Positions 35,981 to 44,818 of a DNA stretch of 64,000 nt are shown here, piece after piece. Positions within the stretch are counted from its first letter, which is position 1. Each line of letters begins with the position of its first letter. Below the pieces are notes generated by a model that saw nothing but the letters and a program-made list of their open reading frames with translations, did no database searches and was not told the DNA's origin. The stretch spans positions 124,001 through 188,000 of the forward strand of contig NZ_JAFKCU010000007.1 in NCBI RefSeq assembly GCF_017254845.1, read 5' to 3'. The DNA is from Algoriphagus pacificus (GTDB lineage: Bacteria > Bacteroidota > Bacteroidia > Cytophagales > Cyclobacteriaceae). Both the position numbers and the translations under genes were made by a program.

Positions 35981-37921
35981 TTAAAAAACTATTCGAATGG
36001 GGCTTTCTTCGAGTGCTATTCTCTCTGAATTATTAGATTGATACCACTTCCCATCCTTCCAAAATTCCACAGCTTTTGGGGTTTTACCTTGAAATGAAAT
36101 TTGATTCGTATTTGAATCCCAATTCATCTGAAGCACTGGGAAATAAAAAGTACTATCCTGACGGGGAATAGCAAAAAGCGTTTTTGGATTAATGACCCAT
36201 TGGTTTTGCACCCGATTGGGATCAATTTTAAAGCTGATATCGGAAACCTTGACTCTAGAATTCCAACTTCTAGTCTGATGGTGAAAGGAATAATCCATCA
36301 ACATTCCTTTATCGGTCTGATAGAAAACAAGCAACTCTGAGGGAGTATTAACACTTTCCTTAAACCGGAAACCAGCCCAAATAAACAACATAACCAAAGC
36401 TCCCCAAGCTAATTTTCTCCTACTTACTTCTTCCCAAGCTTTCCAAATCAATAAAATCCCCCAAATCAAAAGCATGGTGGCAACAGAAATAGTCAGTCGA
36501 TCTAATTGATTGTATGGAAGCTGCTGAATCTGGCCAATCAGGAAATTCTGAAACTGGATCAGAAAATTAACTACCCAACCCAAAAAGTCACTTAGATAAG
36601 GAATCCAACTTAGTAGAATTAGGGGAATCCCTATCTGCATGATTAAAAATGTCAATGGGATAATCAACAAATTGCCAAGCAAGAAATAGGTGGGGAAAGC
36701 ATGGAAATAAAAAAGCGTCAGAGGAAAAGTCGATAATTGTGCTGCCAAACTCACTACAACTAATTGCCAGACATACTCCAACCATTTATTTGGGGGATAC
36801 CAAAACCTTAAAATCAATGGCTGGATCATAACTATCCCCAAAACAGCCAAGTAGGATAACTGAAAGCCCACTTCGAAAATCACAAGAGGGGCAAAGCACA
36901 TCATCAACATGGCTGAAAAGGCCAAAACATTGAAGATGGAAGGTTTTCTTTCCCTCATCTGACCAAGTGAAATCAGTGAAAACATGGTAGACGCTCTCAG
37001 AACTGATGGAGACATCCCTGTAATCAATGCATAAAACCAGATCAATAGAATCACCAGAAATAAGTAAGTCTTTCTTGCCTTAGAAGAAAGCTTCAGTGGT
37101 TTGATTAAAAAAAGAAGCAAGGCATAAATAATCCCCACATGCAAACCTGAGACAGCCAAAATATGCATGACACCTGATTCTGAATAAGCTTTTCGGGTAT
37201 CCTTATCTAAGTATTGCTTTTGACCCAGCAAAAGTGCCTGAGCAACTTGATTGGAAGATGGATTAGGAATCTTACTTTTCAGCTGCTGACTAATCCGACT
37301 TTTGAATCTGACAAGAAAATGACTGAGTGAATTTACCTTGCTCTTGCCCAAGACATGAACTTTCTTCCCTAGAAATTGTCTGTATTGTATTCCCTCTCTT
37401 TTTAAAAATTCAGCATAATTAAACTCAAAGGGATTGAGAGGCCCAGCAACTATGCCGGGAGGTTCTGAAATATAAACTTCCATTCCGGGTGAAAAAGTTG
37501 AATCCAACTGATGATAAACGATCACTTTTCCATTTGCCTTTGTCCATTCCCCTGCTTTTTTGACAGCTTTTATCTCAATAATATTTTCAAAAGAATTGGG
37601 CTTCTTTAAATCGAACTGTAGCACCTCACCAACATACGCTTCTGCTTTGTCTACATCTTTAGATGAGCTCTTATCTTCAGCTTGTTGATCTTTAGAAATA
37701 AGACACATCCCAAAAAGTACAAGCATGACATAAGCAAGAATGCTCGTCATTGGAATTCTTTTAGATGATTTGGAAAACTTCAGAACTGAAAAATATGCTA
37801 GCCAAAAAAGTAATAGTAAGCCAACTAGCAGGCTTAATGATAGTTGAAAACTCTTTCCTAATAAAATCCCTCCGATTAAGAAAGGTAGATATCGTAAAAA
37901 TGGATATTCGGAAAACTTCAT
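35981..37921 (-). CDS. ComEC/Rec2-family competence channel protein
   Basis: A 646-residue inner-membrane protein of the ComEC type, which forms the channel for DNA entry in transformable bacteria. It has N-terminal membrane segments, the OB-like soluble domain region, and the competence core LAVSGLHVGIIYALL (about 258-272) with further helices. The C-terminal beta-lactamase-like half seen in some ComEC is replaced by a short beta tail, so this is the short form common in Bacteroidota. No other competence genes are visible here. A role in DNA uptake is inferred from the family. Confidence 0.88.
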   Translation of the reverse strand: MKFSEYPFLRYLPFLIGGILLGKSFQLSLSLLVGLLLLFWLAYFSVLKFSKSSKRIPMTSILAYVMLVLFGMCLISKDQQAEDKSSSKDVDKAEAYVGEVLQFDLKKPNSFENIIEIKAVKKAGEWTKANGKVIVYHQLDSTFSPGMEVYISEPPGIVAGPLNPFEFNYAEFLKREGIQYRQFLGKKVHVLGKSKVNSLSHFLVRFKSRISQQLKSKIPNPSSNQVAQALLLGQKQYLDKDTRKAYSESGVMHILAVSGLHVGIIYALLLFLIKPLKLSSKARKTYLFLVILLIWFYALITGMSPSVLRASTMFSLISLGQMRERKPSIFNVLAFSAMLMMCFAPLVIFEVGFQLSYLAVLGIVMIQPLILRFWYPPNKWLEYVWQLVVVSLAAQLSTFPLTLFYFHAFPTYFLLGNLLIIPLTFLIMQIGIPLILLSWIPYLSDFLGWVVNFLIQFQNFLIGQIQQLPYNQLDRLTISVATMLLIWGILLIWKAWEEVSRRKLAWGALVMLFIWAGFRFKESVNTPSELLVFYQTDKGMLMDYSFHHQTRSWNSRVKVSDISFKIDPNRVQNQWVINPKTLFAIPRQDSTFYFPVLQMNWDSNTNQISFQGKTPKAVEFWKDGKWYQSNNSERIALEESPIRIVF

Positions 37922-37960
37922 GTTTAAAAAAATTAAAACTTAAGTTACCGAAAAAAGAGC

Positions 37961-37987
37961 AAAAAAAAGAGCTCTTGGAAGAGCTCT
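37961..37987 (-). terminator. Terminator between the 38006 barrel gene and comEC
   Basis: AGAGCTCT and AGAGCTCT (self-complementary) form an 8-bp stem around a 4-base loop, with eight A residues on the left. On the minus strand this reads as a stem then a T run, so it terminates transcription from 38006 on, upstream of comEC. Confidence 0.75.
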
Positions 37988-38005
37988 CAAAAATTCTTTT
38001 TTGTC

Positions 38006-38578
38006 TTAAAAACGATAGCCTAGATTAAATCCGGCGTTGAATTCTATCCCTGTAAATCGATCTGTAACCTCATCGCTGAAGTTTCTGCCAACACTGGCAT
38101 AAGGCCCGAATGCAAAATTCTTTGACAATTCCCATTTGTAACCTGCTCCTGCTCCCAAGATAAATGCGGTCATATCAGTAGTCATAATACCTCCATTATC
38201 ATCTGGCTCTTCAAAATCTCCGAATCTGATTTTTGCTAAAGGGAACAAATAGAACCTTCCGCTTTCATTTTCTCCAAAATAAAAATTCATGGAAGCCTGG
38301 ACAGAATTAGTTTTATACTTTTTGCCTTTCCCTTCTGAATTGAAGCCAAATCGATCGTTGATAAAACCTTTGAACTCTAAGGAATGATCATAACTTAAAT
38401 ATCGCTCGTATCCCACTTCAAATGTTCCATAAAGAATCAGGTTCAAAAAATTCACCTTTACTTCATTGTTGAAATCCCCTACAGAACTCTTGCCATTGCT
38501 ACTGGAAATTACATCTTGGGCGGCAACTGACCCAAGCATGCTTAGGACTAGTGCTAGAGTAAAAATCGCTTTTTTCAT
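38006..38578 (-). CDS. Outer-membrane barrel-like protein of unknown function
   Basis: A 190-residue exported protein. I start it at ATG 38578, where residues 1-20 form a signal peptide (SVAA-Q); the ATG at 38605 adds nine residues. Alternating strands with GYERYLSYDHSLEF, GAGAGYKWELSKNFAFGPYASVG and a C-terminal GYRF fit an eight-stranded type barrel or DUF3575-like protein. It differs from the PorT-type paralogues in this window, without the EPGIQF and NYIDIP pieces. It is 30 bases after the GNAT gene. Confidence 0.75.
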   Translation of the reverse strand: MKKAIFTLALVLSMLGSVAAQDVISSSNGKSSVGDFNNEVKVNFLNLILYGTFEVGYERYLSYDHSLEFKGFINDRFGFNSEGKGKKYKTNSVQASMNFYFGENESGRFYLFPLAKIRFGDFEEPDDNGGIMTTDMTAFILGAGAGYKWELSKNFAFGPYASVGRNFSDEVTDRFTGIEFNAGFNLGYRF

Positions 38579-38608
38579 AATTATTTTTTCAAGTTTAAAG
38601 TACAATCC

Positions 38609-39043
38609 TTAAGCCAAGCTCATTTTATAATGCTGAATATTACACTCTTCAAAAATCTCCCCTACTTTCTCAAAACCAAATTTACTGTATAAAGGAACCG
38701 CTGTCAATTGTGCATGCAGGTACTTCATTTTTCCTTTAGAAGCTGAAACTGAGTTGATATCATTAAGAACTTCTCGAACCAAAGCCTGTCCAACTCCTTT
38801 TCCTCTTGCCTCTTGTAATACGGCAAAGCGCTCAAGTTTGATTCCTTTGTCAGTAAATCTCCAGCGGGCTGTTCCTACGGGAATATCGTCAAGAATTGCT
38901 AAAAAATGAGTAGAAATTTCCTCAAATTCATCGTACTCATCTTTTGCATCCACTTTTTGCTCCACTACAAAGACTTTTTCCCGAATGGAGAAAGCATGCT
39001 TCTTTTCAGACTCAGTTGCTATTTTTTCTACTCGTAAATTCAT
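38609..39043 (-). CDS. GNAT-family N-acetyltransferase (ElaA-like)
   Basis: A 144-residue GNAT domain. FSIREKVFVVEQKVDAKDEYDEFE near the start is the signature of the ElaA/YjcF-like branch. LEEARGKGVGQALV contains the acetyl-CoA loop, and LTAVPLYSKFGFEKVGEIFEE is the C-terminal part. It overlaps the phoH end by about 32 bases. The acceptor substrate is unknown. Confidence 0.87.
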   Translation of the reverse strand: MNLRVEKIATESEKKHAFSIREKVFVVEQKVDAKDEYDEFEEISTHFLAILDDIPVGTARWRFTDKGIKLERFAVLQEARGKGVGQALVREVLNDINSVSASKGKMKYLHAQLTAVPLYSKFGFEKVGEIFEECNIQHYKMSLA

Positions 39044-40001
39044 TTTTAGAACGATCCTTTTCTACTTGATCCTTTTCGTAAGCTTCGATAATTGCTTTGA
39101 CCAATTTATGACGAATCACATCTTTGCCACTCAATGTAACAATTCCGATTCCCTTCACATTGTTCAAAATTTTCAAAGCCTCAGAGAGTCCTGACTTTTG
39201 CCTTACCGGCAAATCCACTTGAGTTTGGTCTCCTGTGATGATGACTTTCGAATTTGGGCCCATTCGGGTCAAAAACATTTTAATCTGCTCGGAAGTGGTG
39301 TTTTGAGCCTCATCAAGCAAAACAAAAGCGTCATGGAGGGTTCTTCCTCTCATGTATGCCAAAGGCGCGATTTCGATAACTCTTGTTTCCTGATAGAATT
39401 TCAGTTTTTCTGGAGGAACCATATCCGCCAATGCATCATAGATAGGACGTAAATAAGGATCTAATTTTTCCTGAAGGTCACCTGGAAGGAAACCTAAATT
39501 CTCACCGGCCTCCACAGCAGGTCTGGTAATGATGATTCTCTTTACTTCCCTGTTTTTCAGAGCTCTTACTGCCAAAGCAACAGCAATATAAGTTTTACCG
39601 GTACCTGCGGGACCCAAAGCAAAAACTAGGTCATTTTTCATTGCTGCCTCCACCAACTTGCGTTGATTAGGGGATTTAGGCTTGATTACAAGGCCTTTGT
39701 TACCGAAAACAATAACTTGATCTCTACTGGCTTCTTCGAAAGGAATCCCTTCCACATCCAGGTAATCTTTTACATTTTCGGGTGTGAGATGACCAAAACG
39801 CTCTAAATGCTCCAACAGTAGATTCAAAACGTCGTTGATTCTGAGAATCTCTGGCGCACTGCCTTGAATCCTGATTTCATTCCCTCGGGAAACAATTTTG
39901 CTTTGCGGAAAAGCGCGTGCTATTTGCTTGATGTTTTCATTGGCTGTACCTAAAAATTCAGCCAAAGGAACATTTTCTAAAGTGATTACTTTTTCTACCA
40001 A
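39012..40001 (-). CDS. PhoH-family ATPase
   Basis: A cytosolic P-loop ATPase of the PhoH/YbeZ type, often linked to RNA metabolism and ribosome maturation. GPAGTGKTYIAVALAV carries Walker A (about residues 130-137 from the chosen start), IIITRPAVEAGENLGFLPGD follows, LLDEAQNTT is Walker B, and IITGDQTQVDLP is sensor I. I choose TTG 40001 (329 residues; MVEKVITLENVPL), since an ATG at 40142 would run across the start of the divergent gene at 40105. A TTG at 40085 is a third option. The end overlaps the GNAT gene. Confidence 0.88.
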   Translation of the reverse strand: MVEKVITLENVPLAEFLGTANENIKQIARAFPQSKIVSRGNEIRIQGSAPEILRINDVLNLLLEHLERFGHLTPENVKDYLDVEGIPFEEASRDQVIVFGNKGLVIKPKSPNQRKLVEAAMKNDLVFALGPAGTGKTYIAVALAVRALKNREVKRIIITRPAVEAGENLGFLPGDLQEKLDPYLRPIYDALADMVPPEKLKFYQETRVIEIAPLAYMRGRTLHDAFVLLDEAQNTTSEQIKMFLTRMGPNSKVIITGDQTQVDLPVRQKSGLSEALKILNNVKGIGIVTLSGKDVIRHKLVKAIIEAYEKDQVEKDRSKNEFTSRKNSN

Positions 40002-40104
40002 TCTGTTTTCTTTGCTTAGATTATCCTGAAGACGAACAAATAAATTTCTATTTTTGTCCGCAGCTCCTCTAACAAAAGTACACAATTTTAATTGACATGC
40101 TCCT

Positions 40105-40875
40105 ATGGCTTTGGTGACATTCCTCTCAGATTTTGGGGACAAAGATTATTACGTACCTGCTGTAAAAGCAAAAATGCTTGCGGTCAACCCGCAGCTAAAC
40201 ATCATTGATATTTCTCATTCGATTGATACGTTTGACATCGCGCACGCGGCTTTTATTTTGAGATCAACTTTTAGGGAATTCCCAAAAGGAACCGTTCATT
40301 TGGTTGCAATCAATACCACTGGCGCTTTGACACAGGGATACATCGGTATCAAACTCGAAGAACATATTTTCCTTGGCCCAAACAATGGCATTTTGAGCTT
40401 ATTGGCCGATCATGATCCAGGAATCATGGTGCAGTTTGCAGATATTCATTTGAAAGACACCACCTTCCCTGCCAAAGACATTTTGGCTCCTATCGCTGCC
40501 AAAGTTGCAAGTGGAGCAGCTATCCATGATTTCGGCGGGCCGTTGACCAACTTCAGGAAACTGATGTCAAGACAGGCGAAAGCCACCCGTGAACAGATTT
40601 TAGGGCATGTAGTTCGTGTAGATCGCTACGGCAATTTGATCACCAATATCCGAAGGGATGTTTTTGAAAAATTGAATCCCGGCAAGTTTACCATCGAATT
40701 TGGAAGAGAAATGGTCGACAAACTTGATTTAGGTTATGACCAGGTCGAGCCGGGTGACTGTTTTGCTTTTTTCAATAGCATGGATTTGATGGAAATTGGA
40801 ATCAATCATGGACATGGAGCGAATCTATTGGGATTGAAATATGACTCAGTGGTTTTTGTAAACTTCAATCCCTAA
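40105..40875 (+). CDS. SAM hydroxide adenosyltransferase-like protein (DUF62)
   Basis: A 256-residue enzyme of the DUF62/duf-62 family related to fluorinase and chlorinase. Members of this branch hydrolyse S-adenosylmethionine to adenosine and methionine. TFLSDFGDKDYYV at the start and DISHSIDTFDIAHAAFIL contain the adenosine and ribose ligands, GPNNGILSLL the SAM methionine loop, and RVDRYGNLITNI the C-terminal beta-barrel domain. It diverges from phoH across 103 bases and is followed after three bases by a monooxygenase-fold gene. The fluorinase-specific chloride loop is not apparent, so hydrolysis is the safer call. Confidence 0.88.
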   Translation: MALVTFLSDFGDKDYYVPAVKAKMLAVNPQLNIIDISHSIDTFDIAHAAFILRSTFREFPKGTVHLVAINTTGALTQGYIGIKLEEHIFLGPNNGILSLLADHDPGIMVQFADIHLKDTTFPAKDILAPIAAKVASGAAIHDFGGPLTNFRKLMSRQAKATREQILGHVVRVDRYGNLITNIRRDVFEKLNPGKFTIEFGREMVDKLDLGYDQVEPGDCFAFFNSMDLMEIGINHGHGANLLGLKYDSVVFVNFNP

Positions 40876-40878
40876 GCC

Positions 40879-41178
40879 ATGTTAATCAGGATCGTGAGGA
40901 TGACATTTCGGGAAGAAAAAGTAGCAGCTTTTCTAGCCAACTTTGAAAATCATAAGAAATCCATCCGAAATTTTCCTGGCTGTGAGCATTTAGAGCTCTG
41001 GCAAGACGAAAATCAAAAAAATATTTTCACCACTTACAGTCATTGGAAAAGCGAAACAGCCCTAAACCAATACCGTGATTCTGAGCTTTTTAAATCTGTC
41101 TGGGCTTTTACAAAAGCACTGTTTGAAGAAAAACCGATTGCCTTCAGCTCAAAAATTTTAGAGGAAGTGCAAAAATGA
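40879..41178 (+). CDS. Antibiotic-biosynthesis-monooxygenase (ABM) fold protein
   Basis: A 99-residue dimeric ferredoxin-like (ABM) domain. RIVRMTFREEKVAAFLANFE, IRNFPGCEHLELWQD and TYSHWKSETALNQYRDSELFKSVW are the family blocks. Such proteins occur as monooxygenases for quinones or antibiotics and as small housekeeping proteins. No haem or cofactor motif can be read. It follows the SAM hydrolase-like gene by three bases, so they are probably co-transcribed. Confidence 0.8.
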   Translation: MLIRIVRMTFREEKVAAFLANFENHKKSIRNFPGCEHLELWQDENQKNIFTTYSHWKSETALNQYRDSELFKSVWAFTKALFEEKPIAFSSKILEEVQK

Positions 41179-41179
41179 G

Positions 41180-41211
41180 TTTGTAGAAAAAAAATTCTTT
41201 ACTCATATTTG
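41180..41211 (+). promoter_or_regulatory. Putative promoter of tRNA-Leu
   Basis: TTTG (41180-41183), a 20-base spacer and CATATTTG (41204-41211), one base from TAnnTTTG. It lies about 57 bases before the tRNA start. Confidence 0.5.
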
Positions 41212-41267
41212 CATCCCGTTACGCAAGTGACGGAGCCAAGTCAGATGAAAGATCAGACTTACCGAAT

Positions 41268-41349
41268 GCCCAGGTGGCGGAATCGGTAGACGCGTTGGTC
41301 TCAAACACCAATGCCTTCGGGCGTGCCGGTTCGACTCCGGCCCTGGGTA
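41268..41349 (+). tRNA. tRNA-Leu, anticodon CAA
   Basis: Class II leucine tRNA of 82 bases. The acceptor GCCCAGG pairs with CCTGGGT (first pair G-U), followed by discriminator A. The D-arm has GTGGCGGAATCGGTAGACGC, and the anticodon stem TTGGT/ACCAA encloses loop CTCAAAC with anticodon CAA. The variable arm has GCC-TTCG-GGC, and the T-arm has GCCGGTTCGACTCCGGC. The CCA is not encoded. The gene reads Leu codon UUG. Confidence 0.95.
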
Positions 41350-41352
41350 CAC

Positions 41353-41390
41353 AAAACCCCTTCGGATGTGAATTTGAAGGGGTTTTTGAA
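41353..41390. terminator. Terminator after tRNA-Leu
   Basis: AAAACCCCTTC and GAAGGGGTTTT form an 11-bp stem around a 12-base loop, followed by T-rich sequence. It begins four bases past the tRNA and precedes the convergent gene at 41418. Confidence 0.9.
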
Positions 41391-41417
41391 TTTTTTGGCA
41401 AACCACTGGCAAACATT

Positions 41418-42158
41418 TCAGAAAATCATCTTTCTGTGATCCGAAGAAATCAAAAAATCGTCGGGTAAACTTTGACAAAACCCTGATTTGAAAAGGTTGA
41501 TTGCAAAATCTTTATTATCTAAGAAAGTTGCTGAATAGACCAAGATTGCCTTCTCTCCTTCGCTCAATTGATTTTCAAGGTATTTGAGCCTACTTTCAAG
41601 CTTTCCTCTTTCTGCTATTTCTAGTAGTGGATAAACCATTCTCAGGAAAGTTTCATATTGTCCCGTCGCCTTGTTAAATGAACTTGTCGTTAAATGCGCC
41701 TTCAAAGAATCCTTGAAAGCTTTTGGGTCTGAAATATTAAACTCTTGATTTTTCGAATCGTTTTTTACTGAGCTTTTAACATTTGCCCAATATGAATCAA
41801 AGGCTTTGGAACCTGATTTTTTATCCCATGTATAAGTAACCTTAGCTCTAAATTCATTCCAAAGGTTTAGATACTCCGAAAACTCTTTAGATGCTTCGTC
41901 TCGATCAAGCCTTTCCCTCTGATTATCCAATTGTCTCTGCTGACCAAGAAAAGTTAGATATACATATATAAAGCCCACCAATGCTGCCAAAGGTCCTGCG
42001 ATACCACCAACATAAATCGCATAATCAATTGAGCCAAAACAAAAATTACTAGGAAGAAAAACTGGAACTAAAAAAACTGCAACGATAATTCCCAATAAAA
42101 CCCAGGAGATTGATTTTAACAATCTTTCCTGGCCAGACAATTTCACCTCTTTTTCCAT
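41418..42158 (-). CDS. Membrane protein resembling putative phage abortive-infection proteins (AbiC-like)
   Basis: A 246-residue protein with two N-terminal membrane helices (about 18-36 and 46-70), a charged coiled-coil (71-95, GQQRQLDNQRERLDRDE), then a helical domain. The order GQYETFLRMVYPLLEIAE followed by LENQLSEGEKAILVYSA resembles the putative phage abortive infection family (PF16872), which has the same two-helix plus coiled-coil plus helical layout. Identification is by recalled pattern, not a search. The gene is alone, opposite to tRNA-Leu, with no toxin-antitoxin or restriction gene beside it. No catalytic motif is visible, so the function is inferred from the family name only. 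Confidence 0.55.
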   Translation of the reverse strand: MEKEVKLSGQERLLKSISWVLLGIIVAVFLVPVFLPSNFCFGSIDYAIYVGGIAGPLAALVGFIYVYLTFLGQQRQLDNQRERLDRDEASKEFSEYLNLWNEFRAKVTYTWDKKSGSKAFDSYWANVKSSVKNDSKNQEFNISDPKAFKDSLKAHLTTSSFNKATGQYETFLRMVYPLLEIAERGKLESRLKYLENQLSEGEKAILVYSATFLDNKDFAINLFKSGFCQSLPDDFLISSDHRKMIF

Positions 42159-42228
42159 GGTTCAAAATAACCATTTCTTTCAAGTTTGAATAATAGAAAC
42201 GGATACATAAACCAACTAGTAATCCAAA

Positions 42229-42256
42229 TAAAATAGGCCCACATTCCTGCGGGCCT
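42229..42256 (-). terminator. Terminator of the ABC transporter operon
   Basis: AGGCCC and GGGCCT form a 6-bp stem with a 10-base loop, followed on the minus strand by TATTTTATTT. It lies 40 bases past the permease stop, between it and the gene at 41418. Confidence 0.65.
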
Positions 42257-42295
42257 TCCATTATTTTAGGATTCTCATTTTTGCTTTCTGACTTT

Positions 42296-44818
42296 TTAAT
42301 TTCCTCTTAAAATCTCCATTGGAGGCTGATTGATGATTTTTCGTCCATTCAGCCATCCTAACACAATTGTCAAAAGGGTTATCGCCAGATACAAACTCAA
42401 AGCTTCTAGCCAAGCTCCCCTAAACGGAATATTAAACAAAAACTCGCTCAAAAGGTATGTGGCAGCAAAGGACAAAACTATCCCTGACAAGGAGGCAAGA
42501 CTTCCTAAGAAGAAGTATTCCAGTGTATTGATTTTGCTCACTATGGATGAGCTGGCCCCCAAGGTTCGCAGCAAAATACTTTCCCGCATTCGTTGGTATT
42601 TAGATATGATCAAGGAACTGATTAATACCAATACGCCGGTTGCAATACTGAAAAAGGCCATAAACTGAATCACAAAGCTGATTTTACCCAGAATCTCTTC
42701 CAGTGTAGCCACAATAGTACCTAAATTGATTATCGAAATATTCGGAAATGTCCGGACGATTTCTGCCTGAACATCTGCTGCTTCCCGGTCATTTTTTGTC
42801 TTCGTAATCAGCACATGAAATTTAGGTGCCTGCTCCAAAACCCCATTAGGAAACAAAACCAAGAAATTGGTAGAAACCTGGTTAAATTTCACATCTCTGA
42901 AACTCCCTACATAGGTTTTGATCGGTCTTCCTTGTACGTTAAACTCGATTTCATCCCCTATTTTAATTCCATTCCCTTCTCCAAAACCTTTTTCGAAAGA
43001 GACGAAAATACTATCTCCTCTGGCACCCAGAGGTATCAACTCTCCTGCTGTAAGCGTTTCAGAGGAAATTAAAGTATCCCGATAAGTGACCCTAAATTCC
43101 CGATTGTACAACCAACGGGAATAATCCTCTTCATCAGGCAATTCTTCATTCTCTTGTTTATCAATCCCATTTATTTCACTCAGATTCATAGTCACAATTG
43201 GCACCTCCTGCATAATTGGAAGTCCACGCGATTCAATTTTCTCTTTAACATCTCCCAGCTGGGCTGTTTGGATATCAAACATCAGCATGTTTGGCTGGTC
43301 TTCTTTATCAGCAAACTTAGCTTCTTGCAGGAGCTGGTTTTGAAGAAAGAACAAAGTACTGATCATGGCTGTACCAAGTCCGATCGTAGCAATCAGAGAA
43401 ACTGTTTGGTTGTTTGGCCGATACAGATTTGCCAAGGATTGTCGTAGCGTGTATTCGAAAGAAATCGGCAGAAATTTGCGGACCGACCACATGATGAGCT
43501 GACCAACTCCCCAAAGGATTCCAAAAGCAAAAACCACAAAAGCAGTGAATCCCAAGGCCATGGTCCATTGATTCAGCAGGTAAAAACTAAATCCGAAAAT
43601 AAAGCCCAAAATCCCCACGATGACCAACCAGCGCAAAGGATCCTTTAGCATAGTTGAATCTGCAGTCTCTGGTCTCAGAGTAGCCATTGGAGAAACATTT
43701 CTCACTTTCAACAGCGGCAACAAAGCAAAAAGAACGGCTACAAAAAGCCCTGTAATAACTCCAAAACCTACAGAAAGCCAAGAAATCCCGAAACTCACCT
43801 CGACAGGAAGGAAATCAGCAAAAACTGCAGGAAGAACAAACTGTAAAAGTGTACCTAAAAACGCTCCTAATATTGCCCCGACCAAGCCCATGATTTTGAT
43901 CTCAGTCAGATAAATTAATAATACGTCTCTCGAAGAAACTCCAAGACATCGGAGCACAGCGACTGAAGCCAGCTTTTCTTTCACAAACACATTCACTGCA
44001 CTGGCAACACCTACACAGCCTAAAAGCAAAGCGATGAATGCTACCAAACTTAGGAAGTTGGACAAATTCGCAAAAGATCTACCAGTAGAACGCTTTCTAT
44101 CCTCCACAGTATCCGCATCCACCCGATCTATTTCCCATTGATCTTCAAATGGCTTGATTAGCTCCTCGACATTGGTCCCCGGCTCAAACTGATAGTAATT
44201 ATTGTAATTCACTCTACTTCCGTACTGAACCAATCCAGTTTCTTCCAAATAAGCCATTGGAATATAGACAGCAGGTGCTACTGTAGCGGTAATTCCCGTT
44301 TGGCCTGGAACCTGCTGTAGCTCACCCACAACGGTAAAAACCACCTCTCCCACTTTTATTTCATCACCTACTGCTGCATTGAATTGGGCTAAAAGCGTTT
44401 TTTCTACCAAAGCTTTTTTACCGCCGCTTCTAAAATCTGCATCGCCCGAGACAGGAATGGTTTCCAATGTTCCATAAAAAGGGAAGTCTCCCTCCAAAGC
44501 ACGCACTTGAGTCAATCTGCTGGCACCAGTTTTTGGATAGGCGACCATGGAAGCAAAGTTTACTTCATTGGCCTTCATAATAGCCATAGTATCAAGCGCC
44601 TGATCACCTAGAGGCTGATTGTTTTCCAATACCAAATCAGCACCAAGCAATTCCTTAGCCTGACTATCTATATCTTTTGTCAGGTTTTCACCGAAACTAC
44701 TGATCGCAACCAAAGCTGCAATTCCAACCACGATAGAGGAAACAAATAGTAAAAGCCGGGAAATGTTTTTGCGGAAGTCCCGCAAAGCCATTTTAAAAAT
44801 CCATTTAAAATCAGGCAT
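42296..44818 (-). CDS. FtsX-like ABC transporter permease (YbbP type)
   Basis: An 840-residue inner-membrane permease with about ten membrane helices and two FtsX-type blocks, plus a MacB-like periplasmic domain near residues 40-230. It matches the YbbP family, long permeases partnered with the ATPase YbbA and found beside lysophospholipase TesA. I start at ATG 44818, which overlaps the ATPase stop by eight bases; the ATG at 44878 would add 20 residues inside the ATPase gene. The TesA-like gene lies divergently at 45757. Transport of lipid or a lipoprotein-related substrate is inferred. Confidence 0.85.
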   Translation of the reverse strand: MPDFKWIFKMALRDFRKNISRLLLFVSSIVVGIAALVAISSFGENLTKDIDSQAKELLGADLVLENNQPLGDQALDTMAIMKANEVNFASMVAYPKTGASRLTQVRALEGDFPFYGTLETIPVSGDADFRSGGKKALVEKTLLAQFNAAVGDEIKVGEVVFTVVGELQQVPGQTGITATVAPAVYIPMAYLEETGLVQYGSRVNYNNYYQFEPGTNVEELIKPFEDQWEIDRVDADTVEDRKRSTGRSFANLSNFLSLVAFIALLLGCVGVASAVNVFVKEKLASVAVLRCLGVSSRDVLLIYLTEIKIMGLVGAILGAFLGTLLQFVLPAVFADFLPVEVSFGISWLSVGFGVITGLFVAVLFALLPLLKVRNVSPMATLRPETADSTMLKDPLRWLVIVGILGFIFGFSFYLLNQWTMALGFTAFVVFAFGILWGVGQLIMWSVRKFLPISFEYTLRQSLANLYRPNNQTVSLIATIGLGTAMISTLFFLQNQLLQEAKFADKEDQPNMLMFDIQTAQLGDVKEKIESRGLPIMQEVPIVTMNLSEINGIDKQENEELPDEEDYSRWLYNREFRVTYRDTLISSETLTAGELIPLGARGDSIFVSFEKGFGEGNGIKIGDEIEFNVQGRPIKTYVGSFRDVKFNQVSTNFLVLFPNGVLEQAPKFHVLITKTKNDREAADVQAEIVRTFPNISIINLGTIVATLEEILGKISFVIQFMAFFSIATGVLVLISSLIISKYQRMRESILLRTLGASSSIVSKINTLEYFFLGSLASLSGIVLSFAATYLLSEFLFNIPFRGAWLEALSLYLAITLLTIVLGWLNGRKIINQPPMEILRGN

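Noticed and set aside
39012-40142. Long start of the PhoH gene at 40142
   Set aside because: It would overlap the start of the divergent SAM hydrolase-like gene by 38 bases, and the added residues do not fit the PhoH N-terminus; a TTG start at 40001 is preferred.
41203-41478. Open frames across tRNA-Leu on both strands
   Set aside because: They cover the tRNA and its terminator; the tRNA explains the sequence fully.
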